Origin: Unio delphinus
Lineage: Eukaryota; Mollusca; Bivalvia; Unionida; Unionidae
Length of the DNA stretch: 64,000 bases
Assembly: GCA_029339505.1 (NCBI GenBank)
Contig: JAQISU010000097.1
Span: 3,695,001-3,759,000 of the forward strand
Direction: 5' to 3'
Made by a program: the position numbers and the translations under genes. Shown here one piece after another: positions 28,828-37,558 of this stretch; position 1 is the first letter of the stretch, and the number at the start of each line of letters is the position of its first letter. The notes beneath the pieces are model-generated. The model was given only the letters and a program-made list of their open reading frames with translations. It made no database searches and was not told the DNA's origin.

Positions 28828-29310
28828 TTACTCTTTCTGTTTTTTCATTTTCTTTACTGTCACAGCTTTTTTTTCTTCCTCTTCACTTTCGTTTCGTCTT
28901 CTTTTCTTGTTTTTGTGAACGTGACGGGGTTCTTCCTTGGAGGAGGGTACCTCTTTCTCCTCCTGTTCAGAATTTCTTTCCTCCTCCTCCTCCTCTTCCT
29001 CCGCCTCCTCCTCCTCCTCCTGCTCCTGTTGTTTCTTAGGGCAGTTTGGAGACCAATGTCCTTTCTCTTTACAATAATAACAGGTATCTTGACTTTTGTC
29101 TCTATTGTAGCCTTTTTTATTTTTGTTACGATCTGAACATTCTGTAGCCCAATGTCCTTTCTTCTTACAGATATAGCAAGTATCTTGACTTTTATCTCGA
29201 TAGGAGGGAGAGTAGGCTGTCGGCTGGTCTGACGAAAACTTTCGTATGACCCCACGTAAAGCTCTAATGAGAAGTTCCACTTGTGTAGGTTCTTCCATCG
29301 TTCTGGTCAA
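28828..29310 (-). CDS. Gag-like double CCHC zinc-knuckle protein, element 2
   Basis: 160 residues. Two zinc knuckles, CYICKKKGHWATEC and CYYCKEKGHWSPNC (CX2CX4HX4C), are joined by a basic linker. A long Glu-rich tract and a Lys/Arg-rich tail follow. This is the layout of retroviral nucleocapsid or CNBP-type single-stranded nucleic-acid binding proteins. The two knuckle units are near copies of each other (RDKSQDTCY occurs in both), so they arose by internal duplication. A TATATATAAAGG box lies about 40 nt upstream on the minus strand, back to back with the polymerase gene. Its start may be Met1 or Met5. A conventional AATAAA lies about 85 nt downstream. Confidence 0.82.
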   Translation of the reverse strand: MTRTMEEPTQVELLIRALRGVIRKFSSDQPTAYSPSYRDKSQDTCYICKKKGHWATECSDRNKNKKGYNRDKSQDTCYYCKEKGHWSPNCPKKQQEQEEEEEAEEEEEEEERNSEQEEKEVPSSKEEPRHVHKNKKRRRNESEEEEKKAVTVKKMKKQKE

Positions 29311-29433
29311 TGTGAGAGTGAAAGGAATACTGAACCGTTAGACACTAACCCTTTATATATATGCACGGATCGAACATGAATATATAGGGGTTATGGTCTT
29401 TAAAAGGTAGTCATTTGACTTTTTGCAGACAAG
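29311..29433. promoter_or_regulatory. Divergent promoter of the zinc-knuckle and polymerase genes
   Basis: Minus-strand TATATATAAAGG at about 29350-29361. On the plus strand there are TATA-like GAATATATAGGGG at about 29378 and CTTTAAAAGG at about 29398, 28 nt before the polymerase ATG. Confidence 0.5.
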
Positions 29434-32400
29434 ATGAAAAGGCCACATCATGCTGTGGAGAAAGGAAAAGATAGTAAGAGACAGAAACGTAATGTATCGC
29501 CTAGCACAGTAGCTGAAGTCTTGGCTCAAATTCATGCCAGTGATTTTGAAGATGACATGAGTGAGCCCGAATCCACACCCAGACAATCCACGTCCAAGCA
29601 AAGTGCACCACCCTTAGTAAACCCTGAAAATTACTATCACATTCGAGAGACAGAAAAGCGTTCCTCTCGAAAATTTAGAACAACGGCTTACACGTATGCC
29701 GTAAAGTTTAAAGATTTCAAGGCCAATGTACCTTTGGAGAATACAGAAGGGTTCATTACTGAGGTGTGGGATTCTGTGTTAACTGCACTGAAACAGCAAT
29801 GTCAAGCCAAAGAAGACGATCGCTTGAGACTTTCTATTCATCACGATAATTTGAAGTCTCCCGTTTGGATCGAGTTTACTAGCCCATCAGAATTAACACC
29901 TTCCAAAGTCATCGACAAAATTCAACATGTGCAACAATCCAACGACAAGTTTCACATTGACGATGGAAAAGCCACACTGTTTATGACCCACGTGTCTCTT
30001 CCCCAGGGGACAGGACGCAAAAAAGTATTATTGGTCGACAACCTTCGCAACACCAAACTAAGCCTCGTCCGAATTAACAATCCTCAAGACCAGATGTGTT
30101 TAGCCCGTGCTGTCGTCGTGGGACGAACGTATGCCAACAAGAACGACACGGCAGAATGGAAAAGAGCCTGGAAAACTATTCAACAATCGGACCGAGCCAA
30201 ACAAAGAAGTGAAGCAGAACTCCTGTTACAGCAAGCGGGGATATCCAAAGACACTCCTTGTGGCATTCCAGAAATGCAAAAGTTGCAAGACGTCTTGGCT
30301 CCACGTTACACCTTGAAAGTACACCCTCAAGAAGTGCGTGGACCTCTTTTGTTTCGAGGCCACGATTTCAAAGACCGAAAATACATTCACGTCTATCATC
30401 ACGATGGTCATTTTGATACCATTACCAGTATCACTGGATTCCTGGGATACAGTTACTACTGTGAAAAATGTGACTATGGTTATAACAATCGAGAACAACA
30501 CAAGCATTGTGGATCAAAATGTGAGGGATGTTTGGCCTCACAACCTTGTCTGGACCAAGGACAAGAAAGAGTTCATTGTCCTGTGTGTCAGCGCACTTTT
30601 GTCAGTCCTACCTGTTACCAACAACATTTGAAGATGCAAGGTTCACAGCAGAAAAGTGCTTGTCAACTGCTGAGATTGTGCCCTACTTGTGGACAAGGCA
30701 TACGTACTAGTAATGCCAAGTTTCACGTTTGTCGAGGGAAGAAACGATGTCACATTTGTTGCCAAATCGTGGACTTGGAGCACGAATGCTTCATTCAAAA
30801 ATATCAACCCCAACCAAAAGATACCCAGAAGAAAGGGAATTTTATCTTTTTTGATTTCGAATGCATGCAAGAAACTGGTATTCACATTCCTAATTTCTGC
30901 GTAGCTCACCGTGCGTGCGAGCAGTGCATCCAAGAACCTATCTTTAGTCATTGCCCTTACTGCAGCAAGATTCCTGGAGGACGTGAAAAAATCTTTCGAG
31001 GGTCAAACACGCTAGCCGATTTTGCCCAATGGATCCTAAACCCCATCGACGAAACGTGGAGTCCAGAAGACATCGAACGTTACGGCAATTGTCATTGCCA
31101 TGCCACGGTCATGGCTCACAATTTCTCGGGATACGATGGGCAATTTCTGCTTAGATACTATGCGGAACAAAGTACCGAACGGCCTCAAGTGACTTTGAAC
31201 GGAGTCAAAATCATTTCTATGCAAGTAGGACAAGTACAGTTTAAAGATTCGATGTGTTACTTGGCCATGCCATTAAGTCGCATGCCTAAAACGTTTGGAA
31301 TGACAGAAATGGCTAAAGGTTATTTTCCACACTTTTTTAATACCAAAGCCAATCAACATACCGTTCTACCCCATTTGCCTGAGGCTGACGACTACGACCC
31401 CGACAACATGCGCACCGAACAACGAGAAGCTTTCTATGCTTGGTACCAGACTCACGCCTCGGACCCCTTTGACTTTCAAGAAGAAATGTTAAAGTACTGT
31501 CGATCTGACGTGGACATTTTACGACGTTGCTGTGGAAAATTTCGAGAATTGTTCATGGAATACGGAGGGATCGATCCTTTGAAAGAAGCTTGTACCATCG
31601 CCAAAGCGTGTTCTTTAGTGTACCGAAAACGCTTTATGCCTGAAAATACTCTAGCGGTCATCAGTCCTCAAACGACAAATTTTGTCAAACGTCAATACTC
31701 GGTCAAAGCCCTACGCTGGCTCCATTACTTGTGCGACAAGGAAGACAAATGGATCCAACACGCTCGCAACGGAGGAGGCGAAAAGACCATCGGAACGTAT
31801 TCGGTAGATGGTTGGGACTTAGAAAACCCTCAGATTGTGTACGAGTTTAACGGATGTTTATTTCACGGATGTCCCCTATGCTACCCTCAACGAGACACCA
31901 AAAATCAGTTTTTACAACGAACCATGGAAGACTTGTACCAGACTACGTGTCAGCGACGTTTGAAGTTAGAACAGCAAGGATACCAGGTGGTGGAAATGTG
32001 GGAACACGAGTACGATCAGCGTTTGAAAACCGATCCCGAGTTTAAACGCATCGTAGAAAGTTACAAGTGGGTGGACCCCCTGAACCCTCGGGATAGTTTG
32101 TACGGAGGACGAACGAATGCTACCTGTTTACTGTACCAAGCGGACGAGGAGAAGGGAGAAGAAATCAAATACTTGGACGTGTGTTCGTTGTATCCTTACG
32201 TGTGCAAATATTGTCACTTTCCCGTAGGGCATCCAGAATTGATGACAGAACACATTGATTTGGACCACATTCGACAGTACGAAGGATTGATCAAGTGTAA
32301 AGTCTTACCACCCACAGACTTGTACCATCCCGTTTTACCTCACCATTGCCAAGGAAAACTGATGTTTCCTTTGTGTCGCACATGTGCCGAAACGTGCAAC

Positions 32401-33504
32401 CAAGACCAACCTTGTCATCACACTCAGGAAGAACGTGCCTTGACAGGAACGTGGGTGAGCGCGGAATTGCTTAAAGCTCTAGACCTGGGATATCAACTGT
32501 TAGAAGTGTACGAAATTTACCACTTTCCCAAAACACAACAATACTGCAAGGGCGACGAGACACAGAAAGGTATTTTTGCAGACTACGTGGATGCCTTTTT
32601 AAAACTAAAACAAGAAGCTAGTGGCTATCCTTCCTGGTGTCACACTCCCGAAGACCAAAAGATATTCAAAGAAAAATATCGGGAGCAGGAAGGTATCACT
32701 TTAGACCACATCGAGAAAAACGAAGGAAGGCGGTCGTTTGCCAAAGTGATGCTCAATTGTTTGTGGGGTAAAATGGCACAACGTCCGTCTTTACCCAAGA
32801 CGGAGTATTTGTCCGAACCGTCTCGCTACTTCCAGATGATTCACGACCCAACCAAAGTCATCAAACACGTGGACGTCATTCGTGAGGACTTGATCTTAGT
32901 GAATTACGAAGAAGAACTAGACTTTGTAGAAGCCGACAAATTTGGAAATGTCATCATTGCGGCTTACGTGACAGCCCACGCTCGCTTAAAATTGTACGAA
33001 GTGTTAGAACTGTTAGGAGATCGCGTGTTGTATTTTGACACGGACAGTTGCATTTACATTCACCGACCGAACCAGTGTAACCCTGTCATCGAAGGAGACC
33101 GTTTAGGAGCCTGGACCGATGAACATCCCGACGACAAGATTCTATGTTTTGCAAGTGGCGGTCCTAAAAATTACGGCTACGAATACCGAGACCCCCAAGG
33201 AAAAATGCACACCGAATGTAAAGTAAAGGGATTGACTCTTAATTATCGCACCAGTCAAGTGGTGAACTTTGACGTACTACAAGAAGCCTTGCAGTCGGGA
33301 CAGGATGAAACGTTTCAAGTGACTACCCACGAACCGCACAAGATTGTCCGTTTACCCACACACCAAATTGTTAGCCGACCTTTGGAAAAAGTCTATCAAA
33401 TCGTGTACCAAAAGAGAGTACGACTTCCCAATCACTTCACTCTACCGTACGGTCACGTCAAAATTGGGCAGCATATAAAAAGGGATATCGTCCAAGACCA
33501 ATAG
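29434..33504 (+). CDS. Protein-primed family B DNA polymerase, element 2
   Basis: 1356 residues, the replicative polymerase of Polintons. Exonuclease motifs are FFDFEC (about residue 472), MAHNFSGYDGQF (about 560) and YCRSDVDIL (about 688). Polymerase motif A is LDVCSLYPYV (about 914). Motif B is KVMLNCLWGK (about 1104). Motif C is YFDTDS (about 1200). Insertions between A and B fit the protein-primed subgroup. A Cys/His-rich stretch at about residues 340-452, with many CxxC pairs, lies before the exonuclease domain and probably binds zinc. The first 300 residues carry no recognised motif and may hold the terminal-protein region. The frame is fully open with no decay. Confidence 0.96.
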   Translation: MKRPHHAVEKGKDSKRQKRNVSPSTVAEVLAQIHASDFEDDMSEPESTPRQSTSKQSAPPLVNPENYYHIRETEKRSSRKFRTTAYTYAVKFKDFKANVPLENTEGFITEVWDSVLTALKQQCQAKEDDRLRLSIHHDNLKSPVWIEFTSPSELTPSKVIDKIQHVQQSNDKFHIDDGKATLFMTHVSLPQGTGRKKVLLVDNLRNTKLSLVRINNPQDQMCLARAVVVGRTYANKNDTAEWKRAWKTIQQSDRAKQRSEAELLLQQAGISKDTPCGIPEMQKLQDVLAPRYTLKVHPQEVRGPLLFRGHDFKDRKYIHVYHHDGHFDTITSITGFLGYSYYCEKCDYGYNNREQHKHCGSKCEGCLASQPCLDQGQERVHCPVCQRTFVSPTCYQQHLKMQGSQQKSACQLLRLCPTCGQGIRTSNAKFHVCRGKKRCHICCQIVDLEHECFIQKYQPQPKDTQKKGNFIFFDFECMQETGIHIPNFCVAHRACEQCIQEPIFSHCPYCSKIPGGREKIFRGSNTLADFAQWILNPIDETWSPEDIERYGNCHCHATVMAHNFSGYDGQFLLRYYAEQSTERPQVTLNGVKIISMQVGQVQFKDSMCYLAMPLSRMPKTFGMTEMAKGYFPHFFNTKANQHTVLPHLPEADDYDPDNMRTEQREAFYAWYQTHASDPFDFQEEMLKYCRSDVDILRRCCGKFRELFMEYGGIDPLKEACTIAKACSLVYRKRFMPENTLAVISPQTTNFVKRQYSVKALRWLHYLCDKEDKWIQHARNGGGEKTIGTYSVDGWDLENPQIVYEFNGCLFHGCPLCYPQRDTKNQFLQRTMEDLYQTTCQRRLKLEQQGYQVVEMWEHEYDQRLKTDPEFKRIVESYKWVDPLNPRDSLYGGRTNATCLLYQADEEKGEEIKYLDVCSLYPYVCKYCHFPVGHPELMTEHIDLDHIRQYEGLIKCKVLPPTDLYHPVLPHHCQGKLMFPLCRTCAETCNQDQPCHHTQEERALTGTWVSAELLKALDLGYQLLEVYEIYHFPKTQQYCKGDETQKGIFADYVDAFLKLKQEASGYPSWCHTPEDQKIFKEKYREQEGITLDHIEKNEGRRSFAKVMLNCLWGKMAQRPSLPKTEYLSEPSRYFQMIHDPTKVIKHVDVIREDLILVNYEEELDFVEADKFGNVIIAAYVTAHARLKLYEVLELLGDRVLYFDTDSCIYIHRPNQCNPVIEGDRLGAWTDEHPDDKILCFASGGPKNYGYEYRDPQGKMHTECKVKGLTLNYRTSQVVNFDVLQEALQSGQDETFQVTTHEPHKIVRLPTHQIVSRPLEKVYQIVYQKRVRLPNHFTLPYGHVKIGQHIKRDIVQDQ
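33473..33485 (+). promoter_or_regulatory. TATA box for the BIR gene inside the polymerase 3' end
   Basis: CATATAAAAAGGG lies about 60 nt before the ATG at 33540, within the last codons of the polymerase gene. Confidence 0.5.
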
Positions 33505-33539
33505 TTCATTTATCACTACAACGACCCAGCGAAAAGAAG

Positions 33540-34088
33540 ATGAATCCATTTAAACAGACATCATTCAAATTTGGGAATTCTCAAGTGGAGTGCGATGCTA
33601 AACCTTGCGATTGTAGTGATGCCAGGCTCTGTGACGTTAGCGATTCAGCAGGATATCGTGGGAACTTTGCTATGACTACTACCCCTATATCTACCCTGGA
33701 AAGTGATGCTGTGCGTGTCAAACCTGAGGGATGCGAAAGCGGTGCGTCACGTTATCGTGGACTCCTAGGAATTTCACCGTACCTACATCGAACTGAAGTG
33801 AGGAGAGTCGAATATTCGTTCCCGACGAGTTTGCCTGAATACTGCCACTTTAAAAGTCGATTCCAAACCTTCAAAGATAAATGGCCAAAATATCTGCCTG
33901 GACCAACTCCTGAAGAATTAGCCAGAGCTGGATTTTTCTACTTGGGCGAAGGAGATAAAGTCAAGTGTTTCAGTTGTGGTGTATCCATTTACGAGTGGGA
34001 ACATAAAGATTCCGCTTACCTGGAACATGCTCGATGGTCTCCGAATTGTCAATACCTACCTTTAGTGGGACCTAGTGATTGGAAGTGA
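33540..34088 (+). CDS. BIR-domain protein (viral IAP homologue), element 2
   Basis: 182 residues. The C-terminal 80 residues form one baculovirus IAP repeat. Zinc ligands follow the exact CX2CX16HX6C spacing, beginning at CFSCGVSIYEW (about residue 142) and ending at ARWSPNC. The GFFYLGEGDKVKCF lead-in is typical. There is no RING domain. The first 100 residues include a Cys-rich patch without known homology. BIR proteins inhibit caspases or bind apoptosis regulators, so a role in delaying death of the infected cell is likely by family, not shown here. It was probably captured from an animal host. It sits between the polymerase and a set of small unknown genes. Confidence 0.9.
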   Translation: MNPFKQTSFKFGNSQVECDAKPCDCSDARLCDVSDSAGYRGNFAMTTTPISTLESDAVRVKPEGCESGASRYRGLLGISPYLHRTEVRRVEYSFPTSLPEYCHFKSRFQTFKDKWPKYLPGPTPEELARAGFFYLGEGDKVKCFSCGVSIYEWEHKDSAYLEHARWSPNCQYLPLVGPSDWK

Positions 34089-34100
34089 CACTACTACTCC

Positions 34101-34481
34101 ATGTCGTGTAACACGCCTAGACCAGTATATAATATAAAACATTATATTCAAGGATTACCCTACGAATTGCAAGAGAAGATCTACAAGGACGTTTGGCAGG
34201 GTCTTGCTAAAGAAAAATCGCAATGGGTGACTGTAGAACTTTTGTGTCGTGAAATTCACAAGAGGAAAGTGACAAAAATTAACCGACGTGTTAGATTTCT
34301 CTGGATCAAGGGTATTTTTTTGCTCTGTTACCAATTTACTACGTTTACCTCTGAAGATGCTTTGATCCTTCTTAACCGTTACCCTGAATGGCAGTGGGAC
34401 GAAATTACACGTTATATTAATCACTTTCGCTTTTTGAGCAAATTTAATTCTGTGTTTAATTCTGGGTTGAATCTACACTGA
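34101..34481 (+). CDS. Hypothetical protein, 126 aa, element 2
   Basis: Starts 12 bp after the BIR gene stop. The N-terminus, YIQGLPYELQEKIYKDVW, resembles an F-box start (LPxEL..KI) but is too short for certainty. The rest is helical and basic with aromatic residues. Co-transcription with the BIR gene is likely from the spacing. Confidence 0.55.
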   Translation: MSCNTPRPVYNIKHYIQGLPYELQEKIYKDVWQGLAKEKSQWVTVELLCREIHKRKVTKINRRVRFLWIKGIFLLCYQFTTFTSEDALILLNRYPEWQWDEITRYINHFRFLSKFNSVFNSGLNLH

Positions 34482-34518
34482 TGATCTTCGACCTAAAGAA
34501 GTATAAAAGAGAACGACC

Positions 34519-34737
34519 ATGCCACAACCTTTATCATTGGTGATCCAACAGATTCCGTGGAAGGATATCAATGAGAAGATTCACACGGTGAAAGATTACG
34601 AACACTTATTGCAAGAACTATACCCTATGAATTGGGGTCGACGTGTCGTGTGTGTTTTAGTGACTTGCTTTCTGGGATTTCGTTTACCTGCCGATTCCTT
34701 GTGGACACTTTACGAACACTACCTATCAAAAAAATAA
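34519..34737 (+). CDS. Small hypothetical protein, 72 aa, element 2
   Basis: The ATG at 34519 follows a GTATAAAAGAGA box by about 15 nt. One hydrophobic helix, VVCVLVTCFLGF, might be a membrane segment. The family is unknown. It is separated from the next gene by 6 bp. Confidence 0.5.
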   Translation: MPQPLSLVIQQIPWKDINEKIHTVKDYEHLLQELYPMNWGRRVVCVLVTCFLGFRLPADSLWTLYEHYLSKK

Positions 34738-34743
34738 GACAGT

Positions 34744-34992
34744 ATGGTGGTTCCTTTAAATGTCCACGAGAGACTTATTCTGTTCAAAGCCTTACGCTTT
34801 CATCTGGATACATCTCGACCTTTCCAAGAAAAAAAGATTCGTCAACTTTTACGTACGGAAGCAGTGTACGAAGATGTGTGTGTAGCTTGTGATTTACACC
34901 CTCATTGGACAGATGTACGTGACTGGAAAAGTTGGGATTTTGAGGCTTGGACAAACGAAGTATCCCATTATGCCCAAGCGTTGTGTTCCTAA
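34744..34992 (+). CDS. Small hypothetical protein, 82 aa, element 2
   Basis: Intact frame from the ATG at 34744. Helical, with a CVACDLHPHW segment that could bind metal. No family was recognised. It overlaps or abuts the next gene, depending on which start that gene uses. Confidence 0.45.
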   Translation: MVVPLNVHERLILFKALRFHLDTSRPFQEKKIRQLLRTEAVYEDVCVACDLHPHWTDVRDWKSWDFEAWTNEVSHYAQALCS

Positions 34993-34993
34993 A

Positions 34994-35332
34994 ATGTATC
35001 GTCGTGTGAAAAAAGTCACTTTTAATCCTGTGTTAGTAACAGTACCAGAAGAAGAAAAAGAAAAAGAATCTATCACCCAAGACAATCCTTCTGTTCAAGA
35101 CAAAACTGTCATGGACATTTCCCCACAAAGACCCTTTCGAGAAGACACCTATGTGACTGTACCCCCTGTAGAGGAGACTATAAGAACATTACATACTACC
35201 TCTAGGACACCTTCGTTACCCAAACCACGTTGTACAGTGACTTGTTTATATTCCACTTTGATCGTTTGCCTAGGTATTTTATTCCTGTATTTATCCATTT
35301 GGCTTTTATGTTTTCGTGTTGTTCAAATTTAA
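34994..35332 (+). CDS. C-terminally anchored membrane protein, element 2
   Basis: From the ATG at 34994 (MYRRVKKVTF), or the in-frame ATG at 34970, which would overlap the preceding gene. A basic N-terminus and a Pro/Thr/Glu-rich middle are followed by a C-terminal hydrophobic helix (LYSTLIVCLGILFLYLSIWL) and a short tail. This is a single-pass membrane protein of unknown function. An AATAAA lies 12 nt after the stop (35344-35349), a conventional polyadenylation signal. Confidence 0.55.
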   Translation: MYRRVKKVTFNPVLVTVPEEEKEKESITQDNPSVQDKTVMDISPQRPFREDTYVTVPPVEETIRTLHTTSRTPSLPKPRCTVTCLYSTLIVCLGILFLYLSIWLLCFRVVQI

Positions 35333-35359
35333 ACATGCATTCAAATAAACGTGTCTTGA

Positions 35360-35372
35360 AAAAAGTATAAAA
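35360..35372 (+). promoter_or_regulatory. TATA box for the packaging ATPase
   Basis: AAAAGTATAAAAACC lies about 55 nt before the ATG at 35425. It shows that the upstream part of the open frame (from 35383) is leader rather than protein. Confidence 0.5.
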
Positions 35373-35424
35373 ACCTCTTGTCTTGTCTGTTTTTGTGTCA
35401 ATACTGACATACCACTACACGACT

Positions 35425-36156
35425 ATGGCTCACTCTACTCTTTCTACTACTCCTTCCTCCTCCACATTCAAAGTCATTGACGAACACTTAGATCAGGCTA
35501 GTTGGAAAGCCTTGTATCTTCGTCATCCTTTTAACATGTTAATTGCTGGACCGAGCGGTTCAGGCAAAACCGAATTTGTCAAACGTTTGATCGAACATAA
35601 ACATCATTTGATCGATCGTCCACCTCAACGCATCGTGTGGTGTTACAAAGAGTGGCAATCGGCATACAGCCTCTTGCAAGAAAGTCAAGGTGATTCCATT
35701 GTGTTTGTAGCAGGCATTCCTAAAGAAGACGAGGGGATCGTGTCTGACCCTAGTCAAACTCATTGGGTTATTTTTGATGACATGTTAGGAGAAGACGAAG
35801 AAGAAATTAAACTGTGGTTTACACGTAAAGGGCATCATCGTAATGCCAGTGTCATTTACATTACACAAAATTTATTTCAACAAAGTAAAGCCCATCGTAC
35901 CATTAGTCTCAATGCTCATTACGTGGTCTTGTTTAAAAGTCCTCGAGATAAATCACAAGTGCAAGTTTTAGCCAAACAGTTAGGAACACCTTGGCTAACT
36001 CATGCGTACGATGATGCCACTCAAACGCCACACGCCTATTTACTCGTGGATTTAAAACCCACTACCCCTGATTATTTGCGATTTCGTACCGATTTGTTTC
36101 ACGACTGGTGTCAAGACGGAGGACTTGTCGTGTACACGTCCTCCTCGTCGACATAA
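35425..36156 (+). CDS. Genome-packaging ATPase (A32/FtsK-HerA type), element 2
   Basis: 243 residues from the ATG at 35425 (MAHSTLS). Walker A is GPSGSGKT at residues 42-49. Walker B is WVIFDDM at about 116, followed by an acidic loop. A VIYITQNLFQQ sensor-like segment follows. It is homologous to the element 1 ATPase (4119-4778) in motif order. It drives DNA packaging into capsids in this virus class. Confidence 0.93.
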   Translation: MAHSTLSTTPSSSTFKVIDEHLDQASWKALYLRHPFNMLIAGPSGSGKTEFVKRLIEHKHHLIDRPPQRIVWCYKEWQSAYSLLQESQGDSIVFVAGIPKEDEGIVSDPSQTHWVIFDDMLGEDEEEIKLWFTRKGHHRNASVIYITQNLFQQSKAHRTISLNAHYVVLFKSPRDKSQVQVLAKQLGTPWLTHAYDDATQTPHAYLLVDLKPTTPDYLRFRTDLFHDWCQDGGLVVYTSSSST

Positions 36157-36225
36157 CACTATGAAGCACTAAAAAAATCTATAAAAACCTTGGGTTACTT
36201 TGACCTGGTCTCATACATCGTCAAC

Positions 36226-37125
36226 ATGACGTCCCTTCAGTCTCATCTTCCGATCAAATTGATTCGTGCCTTGTACGGCATCAGTCGCGAAAAAAATCCA
36301 CAAAGACGTGCTCACGTCTTAGAAGCCAGTCTCAAAGAAGTCTTACGATGGTTTACGGTGACAGCACGTCAAATACTGCAAGGCATCATTCACCTTCCAC
36401 ATCAAACCAAACGCTTTTTTGACAGAAACAAAGTAGCCTTGACGCAACTGGCCAATCCTCGCATTGACACTCACACCAAAAAGCAAATCATATTGAAACC
36501 TGGAGGTAGTGGTTCTCTAGGAGGTGTCATCATTCGTTCCCTTTTAAAATGGGATCCCAATACTCCCAAAGTTCACCCCAAGAAGAAAACAAAAAAAGCC
36601 AAACAATCCCCTAAGAAAAAGAACAAGGGTACCAAGACCAAAGCACAGAAAAAGAAAAGTCCACAGAAAAAAGCGGTCACCCGCAAAAGAGGCACTTCGG
36701 CCAGGACACAACCTTACCTTCGTCAACCACGACCTGTAAGAAAAGATCTACAAGGACGTTTGGCAGGGACTACGTTGCCAGTAGCCTCAGGGGCTGCCAC
36801 TTCTCCGTTGCGGGTGATGCCAGCCAAACCCAATTTGACACCCGTTTTTCCTAATTTGATGAAACATTGGAAATCTGTGTCTCACAAAACGTCTCCTCCA
36901 CCGGAGACACCCTCGTCCACCTTAGCGTCAGTAGCAGCTGCTCATAAAGTACCTGCCCCCAAAGTCAAAGTCCAAGAAAGATCTGGCATGTTAAAGAGTT
37001 TACTAGATTTGTCCAAACAAGAACTGTCCCGATTGAGTCCATTGCGAACTCCTTCACAACGTGTGTTACCTGCCATGAAGTTGATACGACGCAAAGATAA
37101 TCAGTGGCGACGCATTCCAGTATAA
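36226..37125 (+). CDS. Lys-rich core-type protein with GG motif, element 2
   Basis: 299 residues from the ATG at 36226 (MTSLQSHLP). It follows a TCTATAAAAACC box about 45 nt upstream. An N-terminal helical part leads to KRFFDRNKVALTQLANPRID and then ILKPGGSGSLGG. A very basic Lys/Pro-rich region (KKKTKKAKQSPKKKNKG) and a Pro/Ser-rich tail follow. The block around the GG aligns with the block around QRGGFLPFL in the gene at 37559, so the two share a module. DNA-condensing core protein is the likely role, by composition. Confidence 0.62.
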   Translation: MTSLQSHLPIKLIRALYGISREKNPQRRAHVLEASLKEVLRWFTVTARQILQGIIHLPHQTKRFFDRNKVALTQLANPRIDTHTKKQIILKPGGSGSLGGVIIRSLLKWDPNTPKVHPKKKTKKAKQSPKKKNKGTKTKAQKKKSPQKKAVTRKRGTSARTQPYLRQPRPVRKDLQGRLAGTTLPVASGAATSPLRVMPAKPNLTPVFPNLMKHWKSVSHKTSPPPETPSSTLASVAAAHKVPAPKVKVQERSGMLKSLLDLSKQELSRLSPLRTPSQRVLPAMKLIRRKDNQWRRIPV

Positions 37126-37190
37126 AAATATGACTTGAAAACCACGACGTCAATCAGTATTTTTTCTGTACCACTGATGAACACTCAAGG

Positions 37191-37487
37191 ATGCCTCCTC
37201 TAAAACGTGCACACCATCACCCTCGACGTTCTACCGTCCAAAAAGGAAAAGGAAAAAGACAATCTCGTCATCCTACCAAACGCTCAAAAGCCAAACAACG
37301 ACGTCCTCACGTAAAAAGACACAGTCATCCAAAGAAAAAGAGAAGTCATCAAAGGGGAGGCATATTTATTGGTCTTATTAAAGGTATGCAGAAACTAGAC
37401 AAAGCAGCTAATAACCGAACTGGTATCTTTAGCCCTGCTTTTGAGGATTTAGCGAAGCATGCCGCTACTTTTTGGAGAAGCCAATAG
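37191..37487 (+). CDS. His/Lys/Arg-rich small core-like protein, element 2
   Basis: 98 residues. The first 55 are almost entirely basic (KGKGKRQSRHPTKRSKAKQR). They are followed by QRGGIFIGLIKGMQKLDKAA, a GG then hydrophobic/amphipathic segment, and a short C-terminus. This resembles the layout of adenovirus core peptides, which the viral protease trims. A TATAAAAAT box lies about 60 nt upstream. Confidence 0.6.
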   Translation: MPPLKRAHHHPRRSTVQKGKGKRQSRHPTKRSKAKQRRPHVKRHSHPKKKRSHQRGGIFIGLIKGMQKLDKAANNRTGIFSPAFEDLAKHAATFWRSQ

Positions 37488-37558
37488 AAAAAAGAAGATA
37501 AAAGAGGGTGTGTACCAAGTCTTTGACATCAGTGTATTTCTGGAACGAACAAGCAAAG

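Noticed and set aside
28915..29136. Leu-rich plus-strand frame resembling a membrane protein
   Set aside because: Antisense of the Glu-rich tract of the zinc-knuckle gene.
36226..37487. Host linker histone or histone genes, suggested by Lys-rich proteins and stem-loops nearby
   Set aside because: The basic proteins have no histone fold or linker-histone winged helix, and the stem-loops follow other genes at the element ends.
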